Positions 1-6,617 of a stretch of DNA of 50,454 bases are shown piece after piece; within the stretch, counting starts at the first letter, position 1, and each line of letters opens with the position of its first letter. A program made the position numbers and the translations under genes. The notes beneath the pieces were generated by a model that was not told where the DNA came from, searched no databases, and worked only from the letters and a program-made list of their open reading frames with translations. The stretch lies in the IMG/VR virus record IMGVR_UViG_3300050821_002514, positions 1 through 50,454 of that record; one strand, 5' to 3'. Origin of the DNA: a virus.

Positions 1-461
1 GCATAAGCCGCCGCATTAGCCGCCGCATAAGCCGCATAAGCCGCATTAGCCGCCGCATAAGCCGCCGCATTAGCCGCCGCATTAGCCGCATAAGCCGCAT
101 TAGCCGCCGCATAAGCCGCCGCATTAGCCGCCGCATAAGCCGCATAAGCCGCATTAGCTGTAATTTTATTTGGACTTTGAAGATAAGCTAAAGCCGCATT
201 AATAGCATTTCTAGGACGATCATCGGTCGGATATTTAGCTTCAGACAATTCAAGAACTTGTTGGGCTGCAAAAATTGCATATTGTACTTTTTGCCTATGG
301 GTCATAAGTCGAACAATTAGCCAATTAGCCCAACTTACTTTGTTTTTCTTTAGTAGGTTCAAAATTCCTTTTTCATGATCTAATATATTTTCGCTAAGAA
401 AAAATTCTTTACCTTCTGCACAAGCATTATGCTTTTCTAAAAACTTGCGAGTGATTTTCAT
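1..461 (-). CDS. Ala/Asn/Tyr repeat protein, N-terminal part (gene cut by contig end)
   Basis: The start ATG (459-461) has a strong AGGGAGG ribosome site, one base after the stop of the upstream gene. About 90 residues of globular sequence (beginning MKITRKFLEKHNAC, containing WANWLIVRLMTHRQK) are followed by a low-complexity tract of AAAN, AAAY, AAN and AAY units that runs off the left edge. The remainder is at the right edge (50249-50454). Proteins with this layout are common in phages, and some are labelled putative immunity (Imm-5-like) proteins; that label is recalled and tentative. Each repeat unit is 9 or 12 bases, so copy-number change keeps the frame. Function unknown. Confidence 0.85.
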   Translation of the reverse strand, partial: MKITRKFLEKHNACAEGKEFFLSENILDHEKGILNLLKKNKVSWANWLIVRLMTHRQKVQYAIFAAQQVLELSEAKYPTDDRPRNAINAALAYLQSPNKITANAAYAAYAAANAAAYAAANAAYAANAAANAAAYAAANAAYAAYAAANAAAY

Positions 462-462
462 A

Positions 463-981
463 TTATCCCTCCCTTTTTCCATTGATGGTGAAAGTATATT
501 CATTCGCTAAAATATTTTCGTCTACATATTCGTCACTATTCATATAATCTAATTCTTTTTCAAACATAATTCGATAATCTTTTAATAAACTATACAAAAA
601 TTCTCGATCTAATTTATCAAGATTTTGATCTAGTTCATACGTATTCTCAAATTCACCATCTTCATTTCTGGGGGATTCATCTATGGTCCTATCTCTATCA
701 GCTAAATAAGTTTTAGCGGTTGTATATGTTTCGCATGACTCTCCATGATTATCAATAATTTTATGGGCGCATTCCTCTGCACTTGCAATGAATTGTCCCT
801 CATTTGCTTTATGACAATCTAATGCGAGAATCTCTAGGCCAATTTGCACTGCATCTTCTTGAGTGCTTTCCCAGGCCCATGCTGAATCTAATCTACTTTC
901 TCGATACCAATTTCTCGCTACCTCTTTTGCTTCATCTGTTAATTCATCAAACGTATAGATATTCACAATTATAGATTTCAT
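463..981 (-). CDS. Phage protein of the 'YxFdELsdeAK' family, 172 aa
   Basis: I choose the ATG at 979-981 (MKSIIVNIYTFDELTDEAK). It has a G-run ribosome site eight bases upstream and overlaps the stop of the upstream gene in an ATGA-like junction. The N-terminal motif 'YTFDELTDEAKEVA..WYR' is recognisable in many phage early proteins of unknown function, sometimes called antitoxin-like. The protein is acidic, with charged helices and no membrane segment. Its place in a tight early operon suggests a host-takeover or accessory role, but no function can be assigned. Confidence 0.8.
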   Translation of the reverse strand: MKSIIVNIYTFDELTDEAKEVARNWYRESRLDSAWAWESTQEDAVQIGLEILALDCHKANEGQFIASAEECAHKIIDNHGESCETYTTAKTYLADRDRTIDESPRNEDGEFENTYELDQNLDKLDREFLYSLLKDYRIMFEKELDYMNSDEYVDENILANEYTFTINGKREG

Positions 982-1163
982 TGAATGACCCCCCATTCTT
1001 TTAATCCTTCGATTGATAAATCACTCTGATAATTCCTATGTGTAGTTGGTGCCACAATGCGCCAAAACTTTGTTACTGTACCATCTGGCCATCGTTGATT
1101 GAATGTGCGCTTAAGAATTACTGTGCCATTCTCTTTAGGTGCTTTCAATTCGAGAGCATTCAT
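978..1163 (-). CDS. Hypothetical protein, 61 aa
   Basis: A small basic protein (MNALELKAPKENG...) with two likely beta strands around 'GTVILKRTF' and 'TVTKFWRIV'. It overlaps the next gene by four bases and the previous gene by four bases, so translation is probably coupled. I recognise no family. Confidence 0.65.
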   Translation of the reverse strand: MNALELKAPKENGTVILKRTFNQRWPDGTVTKFWRIVAPTTHRNYQSDLSIEGLKEWGVIQ

Positions 1164-1408
1164 AGACCCTTCGCTTTAGCAAGTAATTGCTTTGCTAGCT
1201 TGGCCCATTCCGGTGTAAGCATTCCATCATCCGCTACCCGTTTAACTTCTTTGACAAAATGAACCAATTCCTCATGACAGTTGACGGCACGGACGATATA
1301 AGCTCTTAACGTAACAGCATCATCGGCAAAAGAATGCCATTGATTCGGATATTTCTGTAAAAACTCAAATAACTTTAATGAATCTTGAGTATGAATTACA
1401 CTTTTCAT
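1160..1408 (-). CDS. Hypothetical alpha-helical protein, 82 aa
   Basis: Starts with MKSVIHTQDSLKLFEFLQ after a GAGG ribosome site. The protein is predicted mostly helical and charged, with no cysteine motif or membrane segment. It sits in the same closely packed minus-strand operon. I do not recognise it. Confidence 0.65.
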   Translation of the reverse strand: MKSVIHTQDSLKLFEFLQKYPNQWHSFADDAVTLRAYIVRAVNCHEELVHFVKEVKRVADDGMLTPEWAKLAKQLLAKAKGL

Positions 1409-1409
1409 A

Positions 1410-1676
1410 TTATTTCACCTCTGCGATGAGATTATCAAAGTATTCTTGCGGTCGAAATTTTGCTGATCCATCATTCACGCCTTGTCTATCAATATAACTC
1501 TCTGCTAACCATTGGTTGATATGTCTGCTAGTAGTCACAGACCATTTTTTATCAGTTCTTAAATAACCTTCACCAGACACCCAAGCTGCCACCGGCGTTT
1601 TATAGCTAAACAATACTGTTAGTTTATCATTAACATGTAATTCTGTCATATTCGCTTTGATTGGGTTAAGGTTCAT
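1410..1676 (-). CDS. Hypothetical protein, 88 aa
   Basis: I choose the ATG at 1674-1676 because AAGGAG lies six bases upstream. Upstream in-frame ATGs lack such a site. The sequence is mixed alpha/beta (YKTPVAAWVSGEGYLRTDKKW) and tryptophan-containing. 'SVTTSRHINQWL' looks like a small binding motif, as in proteins that bind nucleic acid or protein partners, but this is only an impression. Function unknown. Confidence 0.65.
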   Translation of the reverse strand: MNLNPIKANMTELHVNDKLTVLFSYKTPVAAWVSGEGYLRTDKKWSVTTSRHINQWLAESYIDRQGVNDGSAKFRPQEYFDNLIAEVK

Positions 1677-1750
1677 TTCATTCTCCTTTGGATTCATTGT
1701 GCTATCTTCCATATGTCTAGTTTAGTCTACCCCCAAAATGCCTATTTATC

Positions 1751-1770
1751 AATGGGCTAAATGGCCCATT
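1751..1770. repeat. Inverted repeat between two early genes
   Basis: Perfect 7-bp arms AATGGGC (1751-1757) and GCCCATT (1764-1770) surround a 6-base loop, at the 3' end of the 1770-2204 gene. No U-tract follows on the minus strand, so it is at best a weak terminator or an mRNA-stability hairpin. The rest of 1677-1769 shows nothing I can name. Confidence 0.5.
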
Positions 1771-2204
1771 TATGGCTGTTGCCCATGCAAATAAGTTATC
1801 TTTGCTTCGTGTTCTATTTCTGTGAATCGTCCGGCTTTCAATAAGTGTATATGCTTATCGCATAAATATGTATGCCTATCTGTGCCATTCCGTATAAAAT
1901 CATGGGTGCTTCGTTTAGTACAGCTATATTTCTGACATTCTGGCCAAAAAAAGCCGGACGTAGGAGCTACACTCTCTTTTCCTGAGCTATCAAATGCCCA
2001 AAGATCCGAATTATCCACTATAGGCTTATCAGAGTCTTTTAGGCCCTCTAATAGCCATTTACGATAGGTAGAATCGGGCATATGGACAAGGCTACAAGAT
2101 ATCGTACCCATAGACCTATCTGTTATATACCATTGTGATTCTATAAGGCTACCATCTTCGTTTGTAATACATTGACGTTCTGGGTTCCATTTCATCTTTT
2201 GCAT
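1770..2204 (-). CDS. Hypothetical Cys/His-rich protein, 144 aa
   Basis: The start ATG (2202-2204) overlaps the SprT stop (TAATG) and has GGAGG eight bases upstream. The C-terminal half has spaced Cys and His residues (C-x4-C around 'CQKYSCTKRSTH', then 'YLCDKHIHLL') that could form one zinc site. The N-terminal half is tryptophan-rich and without a known motif. It is probably co-transcribed with the SprT-like gene. No family recognised. Confidence 0.7.
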   Translation of the reverse strand: MQKMKWNPERQCITNEDGSLIESQWYITDRSMGTISCSLVHMPDSTYRKWLLEGLKDSDKPIVDNSDLWAFDSSGKESVAPTSGFFWPECQKYSCTKRSTHDFIRNGTDRHTYLCDKHIHLLKAGRFTEIEHEAKITYLHGQQP

Positions 2205-2641
2205 TATACATTCCTCCATTGAATCAAATATGCCGAATTAAATACTCCCTTGCAGCATATGCCACAAGCTATTTTCTTACGTCTAAATCGCTTTACTTCT
2301 CTCCCGCACCCAGGACATACACCTGTAAACTTAGGGGCAACAGTTATAACATTGTCTCCGTAGCATCTTTCGCCGGTACAGCCTATATCTTTGGCGACAC
2401 GTTGCCAAGTGTGCCCATGATTATCTAACGGACTCAATACATGGGCTATTTCATGAAGAATACAGTTTAGCACTTCATCGACTGTATTAAGTTCCACTAA
2501 GGCTTTGGACAACGATATGAGCTTATGCCTAGGCGAACACCGACCAAATCGGCGTACACTCTTATCAAATGTGAATCGCCAATCTTTGCAATAGAATTTA
2601 ATTAAATCCTCTGCGAATATTTGCGCTTGTTTTAGCTCCAT
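2204..2641 (-). CDS. SprT-like zinc metallopeptidase, 145 aa
   Basis: A short SprT/SprT-like domain protein. The metallopeptidase motif HEIAH (residues 63-67) is clear, with a downstream 'NHGHTW' that may supply the third ligand. The C-terminus is a zinc ribbon (CPGCGR ... CGICC). Such proteins act as metal-dependent proteases. The Spartan relatives remove DNA-protein crosslinks, and phage members are thought to act on DNA-bound proteins. It is the first gene after the divergent control region, and its promoter lies so close (2647-2675) that the message may begin at the start codon. No alternative start exists nearby. Confidence 0.88.
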   Translation of the reverse strand: MELKQAQIFAEDLIKFYCKDWRFTFDKSVRRFGRCSPRHKLISLSKALVELNTVDEVLNCILHEIAHVLSPLDNHGHTWQRVAKDIGCTGERCYGDNVITVAPKFTGVCPGCGREVKRFRRKKIACGICCKGVFNSAYLIQWRNV

Positions 2642-2646
2642 GCCAT

Positions 2647-2675
2647 AGGATAACCCCAGAACCTTATTTTGTCAA
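2647..2675 (-). promoter_or_regulatory. Sigma70-type promoter for the leftward operon
   Basis: On the minus strand, a perfect -35 TTGACA (2675-2670), a 17-base spacer and -10 TATCCT (2652-2647, four of six consensus bases). The expected start of transcription falls at about 2640-2641, the A of the SprT ATG, which implies a leaderless message. Confidence 0.6.
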
Positions 2676-2780
2676 GGTCCAAAAGACTACTGCTATACCA
2701 GATATATCAAATTATACGTTATTTATTTTTATACCCTTCTTATTTCGCATTATGACTGTCCTACGTTTTGAGCATATTGG

Positions 2781-2792
2781 CCACTATAGTGG
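2781..2792. repeat. Perfect 12-bp palindrome
   Basis: CCACTATAGTGG reads the same on both strands and lies at the edge of the AT-rich tract. It could be a dimeric regulator site. Confidence 0.5.
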
Positions 2793-2794
2793 AT

Positions 2795-3020
2795 AGGGCC
2801 TAGCTGCGTATGCGGATGGGCTCTTTCTTTTTGGGTATGGTAAGGGAGACACCCTAAAGCCTAACTCTCCGGGCGATATACAAACATTGCGGAATGTGCC
2901 TCTAGAATCTAACTAGCCGCTAGTCGCGATAACCTAAAGAATGGTTATTCGAAGATCATGCGAAAGCATAACCTGACTAAGATAGCTTGAATGGTCGCCC
3001 ATGCGGCTTACAAACATGGA
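2795..3020 (+). ncRNA. Candidate structured RNA with mutually exclusive pairings
   Basis: Visible pairings are GGAGA (2845-2849) with TCTCC (2866-2870); the odd palindrome ACTAGC-C-GCTAGT (2912-2924); and GGTTAT (2943-2948), which can pair either with ATAACC upstream (2929-2934) or with ATAACC downstream (2968-2973). The downstream option encloses a GAAA-loop hairpin ATGC-GAAA-GCAT (2958-2969). No convincing ORF fits here, and the segment is richer in G and C than its flanks. I cannot match it to a known RNA family, and the strand is uncertain. Confidence 0.25.
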
Positions 3021-3120
3021 TGATAAACGAGAATAGATCGGCGGCTGCAAAGCCTATAAACCGCGCAAGCGTCCTAATTTGCCTATCTCTATCAAAACGA
3101 TGCGATAATTTAAAGTATGA

Positions 3121-3167
3121 CTTAGCTTATAAGATATTCAAGCTAAGAGAGTTTAAGATTAGCTTAT
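3121..3167. promoter_or_regulatory. Operator-like array of TTAGCTT half-sites
   Basis: CTTAGCTT (3121-3128) and its exact inverse AAGCTAAG (3140-3147) form an 8-bp inverted repeat with an 11-base centre. The nonamer TTAGCTTAT recurs directly at 3122-3130 and 3159-3167. Position just upstream of the first rightward gene suggests a repressor or activator site. Confidence 0.4.
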
Positions 3168-3238
3168 CGTTAGTGCTTAACCGCACTATAATGCCTGAAT
3201 AAATGATTACAATGCATTTATTCACTAATCGGGGGCGT

Positions 3239-3559
3239 ATGGACGAAAATATACAATCAAATGAATATATGCCTCGTACACCAGGTAAACAGTTTGCCAA
3301 GGGTGGACGCCCCCAGAATAGCATAAATTTATATTCAAAACAGCCCAGTAGCATAGCGCAAAGGCTCAAACGCGCCGGCGTAGACTGGGTGGCTGATCTA
3401 GCCGCCGCCATTAAAGCGAATAATGAGCAACGCATAACTATGTGGCTTCGCCTATTGCCCTATCTCATTGTCACCCAGGGGCACCGGCGTATAAAGAAAG
3501 CAAAGGGTAAAGCGAGTAAGGCGGCATTGTCTGCATTAGCTGAGCTGGAGGGAAGGTAG
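3239..3559 (+). CDS. Small basic protein, possibly terminase-associated, 106 aa
   Basis: I start at ATG 3239, just after TCGGGGG. The same leader precedes the genes at 4765 and 16566; the ATG at 3203 has no ribosome site. The N-terminal stretch 'RTPGKQFAKGGRPQNSIN' resembles the glycine/arginine-rich lead of DUF5681-type phage proteins. The rest is helical (RLKRAGVDWVADLAAAIKANNEQ) with a basic tail. Small-terminase or packaging accessory is possible from position, but unproven. Confidence 0.6.
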   Translation: MDENIQSNEYMPRTPGKQFAKGGRPQNSINLYSKQPSSIAQRLKRAGVDWVADLAAAIKANNEQRITMWLRLLPYLIVTQGHRRIKKAKGKASKAALSALAELEGR

Positions 3560-3561
3560 AG

Positions 3562-3666
3562 ATGCAAGAGCCTATGTTTCCGGCTAATACAGATTTAGTT
3601 ATTGCGGTGTTCATATTCGCCATTGCTTATGTTTTGCTTTACATATTGTTTGATAGGGGAGAATAG
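3562..3666 (+). CDS. Small single-span membrane protein, 34 aa
   Basis: ATG 3562 follows GGAAGGTAGAG, and the stop abuts the next start. A hydrophobic segment 'LVIAVFIFAIAYVLLYILF' covers residues 12-30, followed by a short charged end (DRGE). It is typical of tiny phage membrane peptides. Role unknown. Confidence 0.5.
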   Translation: MQEPMFPANTDLVIAVFIFAIAYVLLYILFDRGE

Positions 3667-4065
3667 GTGCTTAACCGTATCTTAACATGGCTTAAGAATC
3701 TATTCAATTATTCGCCGGTGCATTTAGCGATAGTACGACGCTATACAGATGCGAATAGTCGTTTCGTCGGCGAATTATATCTTTATGGCGTGTTCGCTGG
3801 CGTAGGCACATATAGGCTTGTGGGCTGCTCGTTGGATAGCTTGCCATTCGATTTAGCGGCCCTATCGCTTGCCGATGAGCCTAGGACATTAGACCTAGCG
3901 CATGACTTCCTAGAGCCTATGGCGGAGAACATGCTACGCGTTGGTGCGCCTGAGCCTAAAGATAATGAGAATGTGCGGCGTATGATAAGCAACATTCCTA
4001 GGCGCAATATCCGACTAGTGATACAGAATAAGTTCATAGAGCGCGTAATGGACAAAAAAGCCTAA
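3667..4065 (+). CDS. Hypothetical protein, 132 aa
   Basis: Starts at GTG directly after the preceding stop, with GGGGAG as the ribosome site. The N-terminal part (IVRRYTDANSRFVGELYLYG) vaguely resembles the opening strands of DUF5675 proteins such as the one at 33553, but the downstream motif is missing. The C-terminal half is arginine-rich and helical. Function unknown. Confidence 0.7.
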   Translation: MLNRILTWLKNLFNYSPVHLAIVRRYTDANSRFVGELYLYGVFAGVGTYRLVGCSLDSLPFDLAALSLADEPRTLDLAHDFLEPMAENMLRVGAPEPKDNENVRRMISNIPRRNIRLVIQNKFIERVMDKKA

Positions 4066-4229
4066 TGTGTGTGGCGTGTAGCATTCCTGCACAAGCGCAT
4101 GGGCTAACGGAAAGATATCGCTGCCTTAACGAGGCATGTAAGCATGAATGGCCTGGGAGATTAGGCCCTGTTGCTTGTCCTGAATGCAATAGCGTATGGG
4201 TGGAATGGATAACACACAGAGATGAATGA
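4065..4229 (+). CDS. Zinc-ribbon mini-protein, 54 aa
   Basis: The start overlaps the previous stop (TAATG) and the end overlaps the next gene by eight bases. Cysteines occur as MCVAC, 'RCLNEAC' and 'ACPEC', enough for one four-Cys zinc site. Tryptophans flank the last pair. A nucleic-acid or protein binding adaptor is plausible. Confidence 0.6.
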   Translation: MCVACSIPAQAHGLTERYRCLNEACKHEWPGRLGPVACPECNSVWVEWITHRDE

Positions 4230-4494
4230 GCAAACTAAATCATCAGCGAATACAGACCCGCAACTGCTACTTGAATCGGGTCCTATGCTTATCCGCGACT
4301 TTAACCCGAAAGGTATACTTAGATTCACTGGACGAAAGTGCATTACTTGCGGAGGAGAAATCCTTGACCATTGGCTTAGGCCGAATGACGACCCCGATTT
4401 GCGCGGTGAGTATTGGTGTACGAAAGAAGGTAATCAATTTAGCTTAGGCATTACGGATTGCACAGTAGACATTCCAGAAGGCTTCGGCGTATGA
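4222..4494 (+). CDS. Hypothetical protein with CxxC motif, 90 aa
   Basis: ATG 4222 lies inside the end of the preceding gene. A CITCGG motif sits at residues 40-45, with two later cysteines (EYWCTKEG, ITDCTVD) that could complete a zinc site. Overlap at both ends argues for translational coupling. A second frame starting at 4226 shows no family features and is not called. Confidence 0.6.
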   Translation: MNEQTKSSANTDPQLLLESGPMLIRDFNPKGILRFTGRKCITCGGEILDHWLRPNDDPDLRGEYWCTKEGNQFSLGITDCTVDIPEGFGV

Positions 4495-4574
4495 GTGCAT
4501 GGTGTATCATATTTCCGCCATATGAGGCGGCGAAACAAGTAATCGCATGGCTTCGGGACGTGTTGTCTCGCTAA
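4491..4574 (+). CDS. Putative 27-aa peptide
   Basis: MSAWCIIFPPYEAAKQVIAWLRDVLSR is inferred from an ATGA overlap with the previous stop. It ends just before a hairpin. The helix is amphipathic. It is credible only because of the coupled start. Confidence 0.35.
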   Translation: MSAWCIIFPPYEAAKQVIAWLRDVLSR

Positions 4575-4590
4575 AAGGATAGCTTTAGAT

Positions 4591-4608
4591 TATACCCTTT
4601 TGGGTATA
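4591..4608 (+). terminator. Hairpin after the tiny-gene chain
   Basis: A perfect 7-bp stem TATACCC/GGGTATA has a TTTT loop and is followed by GTTTATAG. The missing U-run makes it a weak terminator or an RNA-processing hairpin. Confidence 0.4.
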
Positions 4609-4612
4609 GTTT

Positions 4613-4635
4613 ATAGTCAATAGTTTACTGTAAAC
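4613..4635. repeat. Palindromic element, copy 1
   Basis: ATAGTC-A-ATAGTTTACTGTAAAC contains the 13-bp palindrome GTTTAC-T-GTAAAC (4623-4635). The same 23-base element, with one change, recurs at 19614-19636. Both copies lie in intergenic space upstream of a gene group. Confidence 0.65.
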
Positions 4636-4643
4636 GTTCTTTG

Positions 4644-4667
4644 CTAGTTTAATAGTGCATAAACTAG
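4644..4667. repeat. 8-bp inverted repeat
   Basis: CTAGTTTA (4644-4651) and TAAACTAG (4660-4667) flank an 8-base loop, immediately after palindromic element copy 1. It is part of the leader of the packaging genes. Confidence 0.5.
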
Positions 4668-4700
4668 CCTAATATACCCGCTCGGGAATGTATAGCGAAT

Positions 4701-4731
4701 TTGTCATAATCAGTGATAAGGTTCATATAAA
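4701..4731 (+). promoter_or_regulatory. Weak candidate promoter before the terminase genes
   Basis: TTGTCA (4701-4706) and TATAAA (4726-4731) are separated by 19 bases, longer than ideal. Further TATAAT-like sequences follow up to 4750. It is a plausible start for the 4765 operon only. Confidence 0.3.
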
Positions 4732-4764
4732 TGGACCATATAATATAATCGGGGGATAAATAAC

Positions 4765-5139
4765 ATGAGTGAACAAGTGCAAGGACTTAACGAAGCGAAA
4801 ACTGTACCGCAACAGCCCACCAGAGAAGCGCAGCTTAAAGATATCGAAGCTATTCGAGATCTATTCGCTAGAGCGCATGACTATATTGCTCAAGCATCTC
4901 ATCCTGGGCATATGGGCATGAAGATAGCCGAAGTGCTAAACTTCTTGGCCTTCCAGCATAATGACTTCAAATTACGCGGGGAAAAGCTATCAAAGCAGAT
5001 TGAAGCGGATAAACAGAATGAATTGAGCAAAGTGGACGTAGCAGCGGCACAACAGGCAGTTGACGCTGTGCTTGTTGAGAAGCCTTCACAGGTGCAGGTA
5101 GCCGATGAGAATGGAGCGGTGGACGCGCCGAAAGCCTAG
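4765..5139 (+). CDS. Putative small terminase or packaging accessory, 124 aa
   Basis: Begins after TCGGGGG with good spacing, and its stop shares one base with the start of the large terminase gene. The protein is helical and charged with an Ala/Gln/Val-rich C-terminal half (likely coiled coil around residues 60-105). No helix-turn-helix is obvious by eye. Position directly before the large terminase is the only argument for a small-subunit role. Confidence 0.6.
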   Translation: MSEQVQGLNEAKTVPQQPTREAQLKDIEAIRDLFARAHDYIAQASHPGHMGMKIAEVLNFLAFQHNDFKLRGEKLSKQIEADKQNELSKVDVAAAQQAVDAVLVEKPSQVQVADENGAVDAPKA

Positions 5140-6617
5140 TGACTGATGCTGAGAAGGCCATTGAAGCATCATGGCAGATTGGGCGGCTATATGTCCATCT
5201 CAATCCTAGCCAACGCAAGATATACGATGCTTTCAAGATAAGTACAGGCAGAAATTCCAAGTTCGTTGTTAATTGTAGCCGCAAGATAGGCAAGAGTGTA
5301 TTGGGTTTATTTCTAGGCGCGGAAACGTGTATAGCAAATAAGAATGCGCTTGTAGCCTTCATTGCCCCTACAGTGGATGATGTGCAAGAGTATGTGAGAC
5401 AGCTCTACGATGTTGTTTTTGCCACTTGTCCTGAGCATTTAAGGCCCAAATTACGTAAAACCCAGTTAGTATTCGGTAATGGCTCAAAGATCCTTTTTCG
5501 AGGGGTAGGAAAGGGCGTAGGTACGTCTTATAACAATCTACGCTCTTTCGCCTTCGATCTTATCATTTTAGATGAAGCTGGCTTCTCAGCTAATTTAGAT
5601 GAGATAGTCGATGGTGCGTTGGTATCAACGCTTATTCCTCGTAATGGCAACATGCTTTTGTTGTCCACGCCCCCCGTCACGCCTGACCACGCGTTTAAGG
5701 CCTATTGCGACCAGGCGGAAATAGACGGGGCCTATATGAAGCTCACCATACGAGATAGTCACTACTCGTTGGAGCGGCAAGAGAAGTTCATCAAAGACCT
5801 TGGGGGCCTCACTTCCCATAAAGTACGCAGGGAGTTCTTTTGTGAGTTTGTCATTGACACCGACTTCCAGCTTTGTCCTGAATGGAAGCCGGAGTATGAA
5901 AGAGAAGTACCAAAGACTGACACTTTCAAACTGTGGTTTAAATATGATGCTCTTGACCAAGGATGGACGGATAACTCTGTCTGCGGCTTTGCCACCGTGG
6001 AGTGGGCCCCTGGGAAGCCCTCTGTTATTGTGCTTAGAGATGAAGTGTGTATGAAGAGTCCCGAACAAACTACCGATCTATTGGCAGAGCGAATTATAGC
6101 CAAAGAAAAAGAAGTGTTTGGGGATATGGAAGTAAAAAAGCGGATTGCGGATAATAATACCCCCTCTTTGCTTCAAGACTTTAATCTGCGGCATCATTTA
6201 TATTTCTCTCCGGTAGAAAGTAAGACCTACCTAGATGTGATGGTGTCAGATGTGCGAGAGCTAGTGAAAGAAGGGCGCGTGATTGTAAGCCCTAAATGTG
6301 TGCAGACGCTTGGATGTTTAAAGAATGGTGTCTGGACAAAGACAAAGGGCGGGGCAAGAGGTAAAGAGTTCTCGCGGTCAAAGACATATGGTCACTATGA
6401 CGGCTTCGCCATGCTTATGTATCTTGTGCGAAGTGTCGATCTTATCACTAATCCATTACCGCCTTCTTTTCGGCACAATGAAGAGAACACATTCATTCCA
6501 AAGAAACTACTGGAAGGCGATAAAGCACAAACAGCAGAAATTGTAAGTGCGGGTCTTGATGAAGCTATGCGGCAAACATTTAATTACACAGAACACGATA
6601 CACAAGGATATGAGTAA
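5139..6617 (+). CDS. terL: Terminase large subunit, 492 aa
   Basis: The packaging motor ATPase and nuclease. The N-terminal ATPase shows a Walker A-like CSRKIGKS (residues 46-53), a Walker B DLIILDEA (140-147) and a coupling-type 'LLLSTPP' (about 173-179). The C-terminal nuclease region shows 'KYDALDQGWTD' (268-278), with a first acidic residue near D270, and the late acidic motif 'HYDGFAMLMY'. Length is normal for the family. It starts at GTG, coupled to the preceding gene. It would act with the portal at the capsid vertex to pump and cut DNA. Confidence 0.93.
   Translation: MTDAEKAIEASWQIGRLYVHLNPSQRKIYDAFKISTGRNSKFVVNCSRKIGKSVLGLFLGAETCIANKNALVAFIAPTVDDVQEYVRQLYDVVFATCPEHLRPKLRKTQLVFGNGSKILFRGVGKGVGTSYNNLRSFAFDLIILDEAGFSANLDEIVDGALVSTLIPRNGNMLLLSTPPVTPDHAFKAYCDQAEIDGAYMKLTIRDSHYSLERQEKFIKDLGGLTSHKVRREFFCEFVIDTDFQLCPEWKPEYEREVPKTDTFKLWFKYDALDQGWTDNSVCGFATVEWAPGKPSVIVLRDEVCMKSPEQTTDLLAERIIAKEKEVFGDMEVKKRIADNNTPSLLQDFNLRHHLYFSPVESKTYLDVMVSDVRELVKEGRVIVSPKCVQTLGCLKNGVWTKTKGGARGKEFSRSKTYGHYDGFAMLMYLVRSVDLITNPLPPSFRHNEENTFIPKKLLEGDKAQTAEIVSAGLDEAMRQTFNYTEHDTQGYE

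Larger units (their letters stand above)
2642..3238. other. Divergent intergenic control region (about 600 bp)
   Basis: The only long non-coding stretch in the window. It separates the leftward early operon from the rightward packaging and virion operon. It contains the leftward promoter, an AT-rich tract (about 2695-2755), a 12-bp perfect palindrome CCACTATAGTGG (2781-2792), a GC-richer segment with several pairing elements (about 2795-3020) and an array of AAGCTAA half-sites (3121-3167). A possible rightward -10 (TATAAT, 3187-3192) lacks a good -35. Control region or replication origin is an inference from position and AT-rich content. Confidence 0.6.

Noticed and set aside
1-170. Short regular repeats resembling a CRISPR array
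   Set aside because: Units are 9-12 bases with no spacers, and they translate in one frame into Ala/Asn/Tyr repeats at both contig ends.
2781-2855. CACTATAG and GGGAGA resembling T7-type promoter parts
   Set aside because: The pieces are in the wrong arrangement, and no single-subunit RNA polymerase gene is present.
2700-3200. tRNA genes
   Set aside because: I looked for a cloverleaf with a T-loop and acceptor stem and found none here or elsewhere.
2987-3202. 71-codon plus-strand ORF in the divergent region
   Set aside because: No ribosome site, no family-like sequence, and it runs across the inverted repeats.
3127-3435. 102-codon minus-strand ORF
   Set aside because: Lies opposite the 3239 gene, lacks a start signal and has shadow-like composition.
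4226-4447. Second frame starting four bases into the 4222 gene
   Set aside because: No motif or family pattern; the 4222 frame has the CxxC motif and coupled ends.
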